Shown here one piece after another: positions 53,713-64,000 of a DNA stretch of 64,000 nucleotides (positions are counted from its first letter, which is position 1; each line of letters opens with the position of its first letter). The notes under the pieces are model-generated. The model searched no databases. It was not told the origin of the DNA and saw only the letters and a program-made list of their open reading frames with translations. Location of the stretch: the NCBI RefSeq assembly GCF_047948215.1, contig NC_134461.1, forward strand, positions 83,848,103-83,912,102, written 5' to 3'. The position numbers were made by a program, and so were the translations under genes. This DNA is from Lycorma delicatula. Taxonomy: Eukaryota > Arthropoda > Insecta > Hemiptera > Fulgoridae.

Positions 53713-54418
53713 TACTTCCTTGTACGAAGTAAAGGAAGTATTGTGTTCGCGAAAAATTTCGGTTTTCAGATTTCAAAGGGAATACATTTTGACCATCCTT
53801 GATTCCATTATGACTAGTTTTGTTGCGTGACATCTGTACGTACGTATTTCGCATAACTCAAAAACGATTAGCCGTAGGATGTTGAAATGTTGAATTTAGG
53901 ATTGTTGTAACATCTAGTTGTGCACCTCCCCTTTTGTTGCAAACGACTGAATCAAAAGTGTCCAAAAAATCCCGAAATCCAAAATATTTGGATTTTAGAC
54001 TTTTTCTTAATTGCAATAATAGGCCCTCATTGAGAGCTTTTCAACGATGTATCATAAATGGTACTTATCTTCTTTATTGGTTCTAGAGTTATAGCGAAAC
54101 AGAATTTTAATTAATGAAATATAGGGATCTTACAAGGGGAAGACACATCGGTTCGAATCAGACTTCATCTTTTTTCTTCTTTTTTTTAACTGTTTTGTTT
54201 TAATTTTAATATACTGTTTTATTAATAATTATTAACCTCCGATTATAAAAAAATTACGATAAATAATAATGCATAATAAAAAATAAAAAAAACGAAAAAA
54301 TATCAGAATTTAATAATGAAATAAAATTTTATGTACCTTTCATTTTAAAAAAAATGTGTAAATGTAGTTTAATAGGCGTACAAATCATGTGGTGTCCACG
54401 TCATATTTTTTATTGTTT
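53713..54418 (+). repeat. Family C, copy 9 (near full length)
   Basis: Both ends are present: TACTTCCTTGTACGAAGTAA with AAGGAAGTATTGTG at 53713, and AATAGGCGTACAAATCATG with GTGGTGTCCACG at the right, where GGAAG has been lost from the terminal word. The B-box-like block reads CATCGGTTCGAATCAGACTT. Confidence 0.88.
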
Positions 54419-54835
54419 TAAGTAAGTGACAATTTTTTTTTTTTTTAGCAATGATTGCTTCTACATAAATATAAACACATGAGTTTGTTAACAATTTTAA
54501 AATTTTCTAAATAACGGTTTTCATACTTGTAAGTGACAAACAATCACCTGATACCCCATTTCTTATTTTTATCTTGAAAAGTCGTTCTAATTTCTTACTT
54601 TTGAGAGAGCCCCAAGAAATGGCATTATTTCAAACGGAAATATACGTAAGTATAATAACAGTATATATATATTATTATTAATAACAGTATATATATATAT
54701 ATAACTATATATATATTTTTTTTTGTTTTAGTAGGAGGATGAAAAACTTTTCGCAGTGTTGATATCGTAACCAATGAAGTTCATATGAGGTGCGATTATT
54801 GCTAGCTGAAAACGTTTACCAATAACAGACTATTT
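54419..54835. repeat. AT-rich DNA with (TA)n tracts
   Basis: AACAGTATATATATATTATT and AACAGTATATATATATATAA duplicate one another near 54656-54710, with further TATATA. No gene. Confidence 0.6.
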
Positions 54836-54998
54836 TTTTTTTGTTTAATCTCCGGGACTACCGTTAGGTATTGCTTCAGAGAATGAGATGAATGATTTGT
54901 AGCGTATGTGAAAAGCCATGCCTGACTGGGATACGAGCCCGGGACCTCCGGATGAAAGTTCGTGACGTTAGCACTCGCAAAACAAACTACCATTCCTA
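54836..54998 (-). mobile_element. SINE-1 with 15-bp target duplication, head damaged
   Basis: AATAACAGACTATTT precedes (54821-54835) and follows (54999-55013) the copy without mismatch. The minus strand has an altered head (TTTGCGAGTGCTAACG in the A-box area), the B box GGGCTCGTATCC, GTCAGGCATGGC, and the tail CATTCTCTGAAGCAATACC and GGAGATTAAAC. The promoter boxes are weakened. Confidence 0.93.
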
Positions 54999-55013
54999 AA
55001 TAACAGACTATTT

Positions 55014-55440
55014 AATGATTACAAACTTCAGTTTTTTTTTGAAGTTTCAAAAAACAAATACTACGGTTTAAAAATCGTACGGGATTTTCTTTGTTACAAA
55101 GTCGATTTGATTATCCCAAAGCAACTTGTCATCTGATAGTATATCTAGAAATTATGATTTATAAGTAAAAGGAATACTATTATTATGTAGGAATTTTATT
55201 CACTTCATCAGCAATGTCACGCATATACCTGAGAAACACAATGTACAGGAATATTATTATTATACAATATTTCGTTTGTTAAAAAAAATTTCTGGGTACA
55301 ATAAATAATGATGCAAATAAAAAAAATTACACAGAAAGGACCAAATTAAATCGTTTTTACTTCAGACGATATAACATTCAATTTTTTATCATTTTCATAA
55401 AGCATGTTTCTTTCTTAGAAACATACATAAAAGTTTTTTT
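55014..55440. other. AT-rich intergenic DNA
   Basis: Nothing recognised apart from the ATAAAAGTTTT target word at its right end (55427-55437). Confidence 0.4.
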
Positions 55441-55541
55441 AAGCCTCCGTCATGTATTGCATGAGAGGATGAGATGAAATGACAATTTTGTAGCATGTGA
55501 AAATGCCATGCCTGACCGGGATTTGAACCCGGGACCTCCTG
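55441..55541 (-). mobile_element. 5'-truncated SINE-1
   Basis: The minus strand begins at AGGAGGTCCCGGGTTCAAAT and runs to the shared tail and GGAGGCTTAAAA. The A-box half of the head is missing. ATAAAAGTTTT (55427-55437) and ATAAAAAAGTTTT (55542-55554) are a probable target duplication. Confidence 0.88.
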
Positions 55542-55721
55542 ATAAAAAAGTTTTATTATTTAAGTTAAAATTATAATTTAAATTTTTTATTGACCTTTTA
55601 ATCCATTAAATATGTATAAAGATTCATACAACAAAATCAATTTGTTATTTTCCTTAGAAAGATAACATAAAATATTGTTAAAACATTAAAAATAACATAT
55701 TTTGTGCCAATCGTAAAAAAA

Positions 55722-56388
55722 AAGTGATGTGGACACCACATGACTTCCTTATACGCCTATTAACATTGCACATTTCTTAAGTACATAACATTTTATTTCA
55801 CAAATAAATAAAGATTTTTTTCATACTTTTTTTTGTTATTAATGAATTATTATTTATTGTATACCTTTTTTACATTCACAGTTAATTAATAAATCAATAT
55901 TTTTAAATTAAAAAAAAAGGAAATGAAGTCGGATTTGATTCGATGTGCCTTTTTCTTGTAAGATCCTATTTCATTAATTAAAATTTCATTTCGCTATAAC
56001 TCTAAAACCAACGAATATATGTACCACTTATGGTACATCGTTGAAAAGCTCTCAATGAAGGCTTATTATTGCAGCTAAGAAAAATCTAAAATCCAAATTT
56101 TTGGATTTTGGGCTTTTTTTGATACTTTTGATTCAGCCGATTGCAATCAAAAGGGGAGGTGCACAACTAGATGATACAACAATCCTATATCCAAAATTTC
56201 AACATCCTACGGCTAATCGTTTTTGATTTATGCGAGATACATACTTTCTTACGTACGTATAGTCGTCACGCCAAAACTAGGCAAAATGGATTTAGGGATG
56301 GTCAAAATGGATATTTCCGTTGAAATCTGAAAACCGAAATTTTTTGCGATCACAATACTTCCTTTTCTTCGTACAAGGAATTAAATCC
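55722..56388 (-). repeat. Family C, copy 10 (near full length)
   Basis: A minus-strand copy from GTGATGTGGACACCACATG (3' end) to TTCTTCGTACAAGGAATT (5' head). The B-box-like part is weakened (GTCGGATTTGATTCGATG). Confidence 0.87.
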
Positions 56389-57014
56389 AAATAATTTTTT
56401 TCTATCCTGTGGTAAAAATTGATAATCATATTCCGTACTAGTTTAGACCTATGCCTTATTTATGAAAATTAATTAAAAATAATTATTTTAATGTGATTGA
56501 AATAGTTAACTTAAATAAACATGTGTACTGGAACTCAATTTTAGGAGTTACGTATTACCTCATACCATTTTGATAAGGAATAAATACTTTTCCTGCTCTA
56601 ATTACTTGTAATTTAAACTACAGTAATAATAATTTAAAAAGTTTGTTTGTAATTCAAATAATAATAAAAAGTTAGAAAAAATTCGGTAACTCAAAATTGT
56701 TTTATATTCGTATTTCTATAAATTAAGAAAAAGCAGGAATTAAAATTTTCAGAACGTTAACTTTAATTATAGATATATTAATATACTTTTTATCCAATAT
56801 TCTTGCCTTTTCTTTTAGTAGAAATAACTCCATTAATACACAATACACTATTACAATATTTCTTTACTGTAAGTTAAACCGTTAACAGTTTTATATAACT
56901 AAATACATATTCGTGACACCAACACATTCCTGTATTATATATTACATTCTATAATCATAACGGTTGTATGTGACGACTTAATTCATTTTTAAAAATGACA
57001 AACCTATCTTCAAG
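56389..57014. other. AT-rich intergenic DNA
   Basis: Nothing recognised. Confidence 0.4.
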
Positions 57015-57696
57015 GAATTTGAAAAAAAATTAATGTGTACACTACATGACTTCGTTGTACTCCTATTAAATTCCATATACACGTTTTTAAAAGTGCATAA
57101 AACTGTATTTCACTAATAACTTCTGATTTTTTCCATATTTTTTTTTGTTGATATTATTGAATTATTATTTTTTGTAATTTTTTTTATATTCAGAAGTTAA
57201 TAATTATTATTACATCAATATATTTAAATTAAAAAGAAATTAAAAAAGGAAACGAAGTGGGATTCGAACCGCTATGCCTTTCCCCTGTAAGATCCCATTT
57301 CGTTAATTAAAATTTCATTTTGATAATACTCTGGAACCTATGAAAATAAGTACCACTTATGATATATCGTTGATAAGCTCTCAATGAGGGCTTATTACTG
57401 CAGTTAAGAAAAAGTCCAAAATCCAAATTTTTTTTGATTTTGGGCTTTTTTTTTACACTTTTGGACCAGTTAATTGCAATCAAAATGGGAGGTGCAATAG
57501 ATGTTACAACAGTCCTAAATCCAAAATTTCAACGTTCTACAGCTAATCGTTTTTGAGTTACGCGAGATGCATACATACATACATACGTACGTACTGACGT
57601 CACGCCGAAACTAGTCAAAATGTATTCAGGGATGGTCAAAATGGATATCTCCGTTGAAATCTGAAAACAGAAATTTTTCGCGATTACAGTACTTCC
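57015..57696 (-). repeat. Family C, copy 11, head incomplete
   Basis: It runs from the 3' end (AATGTGTACACTACATGACT) to CGCGATTACAGTACTTCC at 57696, where homology stops inside the head stem; the ACGAAG part of the head is missing. Its ACATACATACATACGTACG block is again expanded. Confidence 0.85.
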
Positions 57697-58264
57697 ACGG
57701 GTAATTGCATCTCACGTCAGATCAAATCTTCTTTGGTATGTCACCTAACAATTATTTACATCTACGTTCTTTAAGATGTTACATCTTATTAAAGTACCAA
57801 TTGTTTTCTAATTGTAGGGTTTTTTATTTAAAAAAAATCGAATTTCAATATTTTAATTCCGCTTTGGTGATAGGCAGAGATGTATTATTACTTTATTGAA
57901 TTTCATACCAGGTGAGAGTTTCGGATGGTTTAATTTCCAGTGAGAGTAAAGAGCTATTCAAAATTGTAATTATGCAAAAGAAAATCCGCAAATTATACAA
58001 TGGAATTTTACAATTATTTTTCTGCATTTGATTATATTATTAAAAAAAAAAATGTTGTGTTTTAATTGGAACCCAACAATATAATGATGGCCGGATGCCG
58101 ATTCAAAAGTCGTTAGCATTAAAATAGAATAGACTTTCAACCATATACAGAACTAGAAAGCAGATCATCACTACTCATCGTGATATCCATGAACTTTTAA
58201 AAAGTGGATATACACATTCAAATTTATGAATTACAGTGTTTTACTATTTAAAACGTACTGTATG
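57697..58264. other. intergenic, nothing recognised
   Basis: AT-rich. Short frames here are motif-free. Confidence 0.4.
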
Positions 58265-59262
58265 AAAACAATAATTATACTGGTTGTTTTCTAAAATGGT
58301 GGGCTTGGCTATACTTTTTCGGATTCTACTTGTAAAAGTAAAAAATATTCTTAGGAAAAATTGTAATCTTTCCTTCGTTCCTCTCCTGTCTGCCATTTTC
58401 TTATTTTTATATAAAAATTTATATCTCAAGTTCGGTTAGACGAATCACATGAATATTTTGTAATCGTCTTGCTAATAAATATTTTAAAATTAGCAAAAAA
58501 TCAGGACTTAAATACCTCAAAATTACAAAATGGCGGCCATGTTTATTTTTCAATTCGTTTAAATATTAGTTTTATCAAAATTTATGTTATTTACTAAAAT
58601 ATTAAGCCTTTTAATTTGAACAAAATGACATTTGATTTAAAAAAAAAATTATTTTTAAATAGTCAAGTTCTGGAAGAAAATTTATGTTGTAATTTTGTGA
58701 CTGTTTTCATGTCCTCCACTTTACGTTCAAGTCGATGAAATATTAATTGTTTTTTTTTATTGTTAGTTATAGTATTGTAAAATAGTATCAGTTAAGTAAT
58801 ACATTTCTTACAATAATAGATCTAATAATTATGACAAAATTACATCAATTTTCTCCCATAACTCGGCTATTTTTTAACCGATTTTCAAAAATAAAATGTC
58901 ATTTTGTTCAAAATAAAAGGCTTAATATTTTAGCAAATAACATAAATTTTGATAAAACTAATATTTATGGAGATATAACGGATTAAAAATAAACATGGAC
59001 GCCATTTTGTAATTTGCGAAAGTATTTATGCACTAAGATTTTCCTAATTTTAAAATTTTTTTATCAAGAAGCTTACCAAATATTAATGTGATTCGTCTAT
59101 CCGAACTTGAGATATAAATTATTATATAAAAATAATAAAATGGCGACAGCAGGTGAACGAAGAAGAAATTGCCATTTTTCCTTAGAATATTTTTTGTTTA
59201 GTTTTACAATTAGAATCCGAAAAAGTATACCCAGCTCACCATTTTAGAAACATTGTGTATAA
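58265..59262. mobile_element. Foldback element with about 435-bp inverted arms
   Basis: The left arm (about 58265-58702) and the reverse complement of the right arm (about 58831-59262) match over their whole length. Shared words in order: TTCTAAAATGGTG, TATACTTTTTCGGATTCTA, AATATTCT.AGGAAAAAT, ATATCTCAAGTTCGG, AGACGAATCACAT, AAATTACAAAATGGCG, TTTATCAAAATTTATGTTAT, AAATATTAAGCCTTTTA and GAACAAAATGACATTT. The central spacer is about 128 bp. No coding sequence is present. The extreme ends are uncertain by about 20 bases and the target duplication is not resolved. Confidence 0.88.
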
Positions 59263-60534
59263 ACAAATAATTAATAAAATTATTTGCTTTAGTAAATAAA
59301 AAAGTTAAACACCACAATATTTTTTAGTTTAATATTTATTAAATAATCTTATTTTCCAATAAAATATTTAACAACATTTATGAATTTCTCGGAACAAATA
59401 TTACAGAATCTTCTGAAGGATTATTTTTAGGTTAAACAAGTTACCTTTATTCAGTAATTTTTCCTCGTTTTCTGTTGCTCTACAAGGAAATTTGATGTTG
59501 ATTTCTTTAACATTTCTAAGAACTAGGTTTTACAGATTTACTCTTATGAGTCGAAATCATAAATATATAAGGAGTATATATATATATATATATATATATA
59601 ATGTATAAGGAATATTATACTGTTGTCTGAACATTAATAAAAACAGAATAAGAATTTTTTTTAAATTGTTTATTTGGCACAATTACCCGTAATTTTTTTT
59701 ATAATTTTGGCGCTTTGTAAAAAGTGTAGAAATTCTTTATTTAGCTCACTAACATTTAATTTTTAAATTGACAATGTATTGAAATTCGTAATTGAGTAAA
59801 AATAGATACAATTTTACTCTTTTTATAAAACAACCTGTAAAATAAGATTATACGGTGTGACGCTACAATTATTTGAACCATGAATTATTATCTCGTAGTC
59901 AGTTTTCTTATTGATTTTATCTTCATCCAAAAGCTTCTTTTTTATACATTATTATTTACATTTTAGTATTATTTTTACACTTATGTCACAATAGAAAGTG
60001 TCATTCTCTTTTGTGAGAAGAATCGATATAATTACTTATTTATTTTGTTCTTAAAAATTCATATTAATAACAGATTTTTATTTGGTTACAAATAAACAAA
60101 TATAATTAGTTAATATGTACGTTAAATCCACAATTCAGGTTATTATTATTATTTTTATTTTGTTTATCGTTCGATTCCATGAAGTAAAAATTTCTAATGA
60201 TTTTACTCATAGGTATATTTATTTATATATTACCAAATTCCTTTAAACATGTACATATACAAAAAGGACCTATAAGGGACATAAATACCCGTAAATAGAT
60301 TGGTCCTATAATTAAAAAAAATTATATATTTTACACAAATTGTGAAGTATACCTCACTCAATTAAACAGTACATAAATAAACTATACTTAAAACTTAAAA
60401 GATTAATGTTTTAGTATATAAAAAGATCATAAAAGAAAATATCATAACAAAGAAAAAACTATAGAATCCCATTTCTAAAAGATAATCATTAGTCTTCTAT
60501 ATACAGTATCAATCTTTTTCTTTCAATTTTTGTT
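59263..60534. other. AT-rich DNA with a (TA)n tract at 59575-59601
   Basis: Besides the microsatellite, no gene or family seen. Confidence 0.5.
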
Positions 60535-60716
60535 TATCCAGTCAAAAGCTTTGAGCTTCAAACACGCCAACACACGTACATACCTACGAACATTACTCCC
60601 CACTTTTTTTTATTTTTGTAGTCCCTTGTTTTCTAAATTATGAAACGTTGAGGAATCCAACCCAATTTTTTTGACTGATTACCATATTTTCCTTCTTGCA
60701 GCATAGCTCTTAGAGC
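60535..60716 (-). repeat. Hairpin-headed repeat family D, copy 3
   Basis: The minus strand has AGAGCTATGCTGCAAGAAGG, AAAATATGGTAATCAGTC, then GGGTTGGATTCCTCAACG, AAGGGACTACAAAAATAAAA and the GTATGTACGTGTGTTGGC block, in the order of copies 1 and 2. Confidence 0.75.
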
Positions 60717-61724
60717 CATAATACCATGAAATTATAGCATTGAACATTTTTTTAAATGTTTTTTATTTGAACTGTTTAAAAAAAAGACTGGGAAAAGTTT
60801 TCCTGATGATTACCTACAAATTTCTGATAGTCAGTTTAATTTTGTGTGGGGTATTTCAAGGTAAAAATATTAACTGTAGTACAAGAGTTAAGATAGCTTT
60901 ATTACTTTGTCGAAAAATAAAAATATTAAAAACTGTTATTGAAAAAACTCAATAAATTTAAATTATTAATAACGATAATATCAGTTAAGGACAGTAGTAT
61001 TCATTAATAGAGCACAGTGTTTGAGTAGCATTTATTGGTATCAGTAAGTTAAAATATTTTTTGATTTATTGTATTGCAACTTAACAGTAAACTATCGTAA
61101 ATAAAATATCTATAAATGTAATACTGCTATATAATATATATATATAAATTACATACTTAGATTTGATATTATTTGTGAATTAAACTTAGTGCAATGTAAG
61201 ATGAAGCCTGGTATTTGTATTACGTAGCAATTCAGACGAAATTCAAAAATCGGATGTGGTCCAACATTGCTTAAATAATTTATAACAAAAATAAAAACTA
61301 CCGCATGTAATCTAATTAATAGATTATAAGAGGATTACTGGAGTAATTTTAGCAATTTTATCAGTTGATGTAATTCTTCATGATAATTTCTATGTAGCAT
61401 ATTTCATCATGTTTTATCAACAGGAACAGTATTTCCTAAGTAAATAAGTATCCAAAGAATGATATATTTAATAACGATACTGATGAGTGAAGTAGTTTTC
61501 TCGATGATTTTTCTTCATTAAATTAAATATACTGATGATATCGGCGTGCAACCACACCGAAACGCAGGGCTTAATCTGTTTAGGCGCACCTTCCTTTAAA
61601 TTCGCCTTGTTGTATAATGAACATAATTACCCTCATAGGAAGCAGCAATGATTACTCTTTTATATCTTAGTACTTTAAATGATACATAAAAATTAGTGTA
61701 TAATAAATAGAAATTATACATTAT
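60717..61724. other. AT-rich intergenic DNA
   Basis: No gene recognised. A 71-codon hydrophobic AT-coded frame at 60740-60955 has no supporting signal. Confidence 0.4.
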
Positions 61725-63130
61725 TTCGTTATTGGATTGTACGTATAAAATTTTATCTAGAATTATTTACAATAGAATTAAGGACCAACTAGAAAGCGAG
61801 CTAGGCTATTACCAAGGTGGTTTTCGGCCTTGGCGCAGTTGTTCATATCAAATTATTACTTTGAAATTACTTATAGATATTTATATTAGAAAGAAAAAAC
61901 AGATGATTATTTCTTTTTTTGATTTCAAAAAAGCGTACGATTGCATACATAGGACTTCGATGTTAAAAATTCTGAGAAATCTCGGATTGGATCCTAAATT
62001 GGTAAATATGATCGGTTTGACATTGACAAATACAAAATTTAAAGTGAAGTTTCGTGGCGAATTTTCTGAACCTTTTTACATAAAATCCGGACTGAGACAA
62101 GGCGGCGGACTTTCCGCCTTTATTATTTAATTGTGCACTAGAATTTCTGATGCGAGAATGGTTTAAAATTAATCCAAAAAATATTCACATAGGATACAAA
62201 AAAAAAACTTAAATTTAAATTGTCTAGGATTTTGCCGACGACTTAGCTTTATTAGCTGGTAGTATCGCATAATCCAGAATACAAATAACAAGTATAGAAG
62301 AACTTGCGAATAAAATTGGACTTAAAATTTCTTACGAAAATACTAAAATGATGGCTATAGATCCTTTAGTTAATAATTCTGTGAATATTTTGGAAACAAA
62401 GTAGAACTTGTAGAAAACTTTAATCTTAGAGAGATCATTACTTGTAATTGTAACGAAAAACAAAATTGGACTGAAACACTTAATAAATTGTTTAAAGTGC
62501 TACAAGCAACCAAAAATACTTACAACAAAAAATCGCTCTCGATTAACACTAAAATTAGACATTACAAAACTGTCGTTAAACCAGTAATTACTTCAGAAAA
62601 ATACTTCAGATTAAATCAGAAAATTAGGACTGAACTTTTGCTTAAAGTTGAACGCAGGATTCTTAGAACCTGCATAAACAAAAAATATAAACACGAAAAT
62701 CAGTACAGATTATTGCCTAATAAATTTCTGTACGAAAACTTGGAATCCTTAATTGATACTATGAAAAAGAAGCGAATTTCTTTCTGCGCACATTTGTTTA
62801 GATTACCGCAGGATAGGATTACTAAGAGAATTATCGATCAATATTGGTCTTTAAAAAATCCGCCATTATGGATCAAAGAAATTAAAGAAGACATGCAAGA
62901 ATTAAATTTGACTTACGAAGATTTACTTAAAAAATCCGAAAAATAAAAATTTGTTATTAAAGATCCGAATACCAACTTTAAAGTAAGAACTTTTAATTAT
63001 ACAAATTGGGTTTATTCAGAAGAGGATCGTAAAAAAAGATCATTAAGAATGACTAAATATTGAGTGAAAGTAAGAGCTAAGAACTTAAAGGCCAGAAGAT
63101 CGGCGCAAAAAAGACTTGAATTATTATGAC
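61725..63130 (+). pseudogene. Non-LTR retrotransposon reverse transcriptase, 5'-truncated, several breaks
   Basis: The copy enters in the RT domain with YKILSRIIYNRIKDQLESEL, then GYYQGGFRPWRSC, the motif A segment FFDFKKAYDCIHR (about 61915-61955) and SGLRQGGGLSAF (motif B, 62085-62120). A frame change near 62120 leads to FNCALEFLMREW. A stop-containing stretch follows, then FADDLALLAGS (motif C, near 62230-62260) with both catalytic Asp. From 62488 the C-terminal region is open (KIRHYKTVVKPVITSEKYFR, KVERRILRTC, FCAHLFRLPQDRITKRII). It meets TAA at 62944 but carries on in the same frame (KFVIKDPNTNFKVRTFN) to about 63070, so that stop is premature. The endonuclease is missing. It differs in sequence from the LINE at 20.4 kb; the A-run near 63154 may be its tail. 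Confidence 0.92.
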
Positions 63131-64000
63131 TAAAGTGGTCCTTTGCAGCCTTAAAAAAAAAAAAAATTAGAAATTAGGCAGTAGAGAAACTTAGATCATA
63201 TATTTTCGTTTATGCGGAAAATTCTTTAAAAGACTCTTTTCATTAATGTTTCATATGTGGATATTTATTTTATTTATTATTGTTAATATATTTTTTTTAC
63301 ATTTATTTAATTTTACTTTGCATATGATGATGATTGTTTAACAATCGAAATACGTATCTAGTTTTAATTTTTTTAAAATCGGTTCTTTAAAAATGAAAAA
63401 AAAAACCTTTTTAATATTTAACCTATTTAAAAACCGGAATTTAATTGCAGTATAGTGGAGATACGAACAGGTGAACCAGGCTTGGGCGGCGCACCGTTGC
63501 AGAGGCTTCCCTCGTCATAGTTGTTGTAGTCCTTGTGCTAGATATGTTGTCAACGGCTTAAATTAAAGAACGTTAATATTTTTTATGGATATTTTATAAA
63601 GTTAGCGAGTTAAGCCGGCTATAAATCTTTTTGATTTATTTATTTGTCAAATCGAGTTTTGATTATTCTGTCATTAAATTTATTTATTATATTATTATTA
63701 ACTAATGATCAAGGTTTTCATTTATACAAGGGTTTTATATAAACTTTAATTTTTTTTAAATAAATGAAGAAAATATGGTTTTTTATAATATATTGGTGTG
63801 ATATCTTATGTTTTCTGAACGCCTTGCCAGTATTGCAAAAGGAATTAATGATCAGATGAAGTACGGACAGACTGGTGAGAGATAAAATAACGGCGCCTGC
63901 TTCAACCTTGAGATGGAATAAATTATGTATGTAGTAGTGTTATTTTGACCCAGTGCCATTGGCATAAATTTCGTGATTTTTTTAGGTTTACTGATCATTC
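63131..64000. other. AT-rich intergenic DNA with a small GC-richer patch near 63470-63530
   Basis: No gene recognised. GTTAAGCCGGCTATAA near 63610 resembles the F-repeat terminus only weakly. Confidence 0.4.

Noticed and set aside
63590..63640. A third Helitron-like terminus
   Set aside because: GTTAAGCCGGCTATAA is only loosely similar to the F end and has no stem.
1..64000. LTR retrotransposons, CRISPR arrays, rRNA genes
   Set aside because: No long direct terminal repeats with protease or integrase motifs, no regularly spaced short repeats, and no rRNA-like segment were seen.

Overview
This is a eukaryotic, very AT-rich intergenic window that consists largely of dead mobile elements. I find no convincing host protein-coding gene, no functional tRNA or rRNA gene, no CRISPR array and no bacterial-type operon. 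Mariner transposases with an insect-type helix-turn-helix N-terminus, 5'-truncated non-LTR retrotransposons, two tRNA-derived SINE families and many nonautonomous repeats point to a large insect genome. A hemipteran is my guess, but nothing here proves it.

Layout. 1-12 kb: a 47-bp perfect inverted repeat beside (TA)n/(CT)n tracts, the first SINEs, GC-richer islands at 6.35-6.74, 8.84-9.06 and 10.3-10.74 kb, and the first copy of a roughly 0.8-kb direct repeat (family E). 12-20 kb: a SINE with target duplication, hairpin-headed repeats of families C and D, a frameshifted mariner transposase (16.7-17.7 kb, minus) and repeat G. 20-24 kb: a reverse transcriptase broken by three frameshifts (minus), then family C with a nested SINE. 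23.5-28 kb: families A, C and B, with a SINE inside A and a head-to-head B/A pair. 28.9-31.4 kb: two mariner elements lying 36 bp apart, both with recognisable terminal inverted repeats (TIRs) and dead transposases. 31-39 kb: families B, C and A, a 320-bp GC-rich TIR element and a triple-nested SINE. 39-50 kb: a foldback element, the second E copy, a tandem SINE pair, a Helitron-like 3' end and a hAT-type MITE with an exact 8-bp duplication. 50-58 kb: a second retrotransposon fragment, families A and C, more SINEs and an extended stem-loop at 53.5 kb. 58-64 kb: a foldback element with arms of about 435 bp, a D copy, and a second, different reverse transcriptase relic (61.7-63.1 kb, plus).

How the parts relate. 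The two SINE families have different tRNA-like heads but the same 3' tail, so they probably used one LINE's machinery; that LINE is not in the window. Families A, B, C and D (my names) begin with the same design: a short inverted repeat built on ACTTtCC...GGaAAGT, then TATtGTaATCg, then an ACGT/GTGT-rich stretch. They look like one superfamily of nonautonomous elements. Family C alone has about a dozen copies, roughly a tenth of the window by my boundaries. All boundaries were read by eye and can be off by tens of bases in diverged copies.
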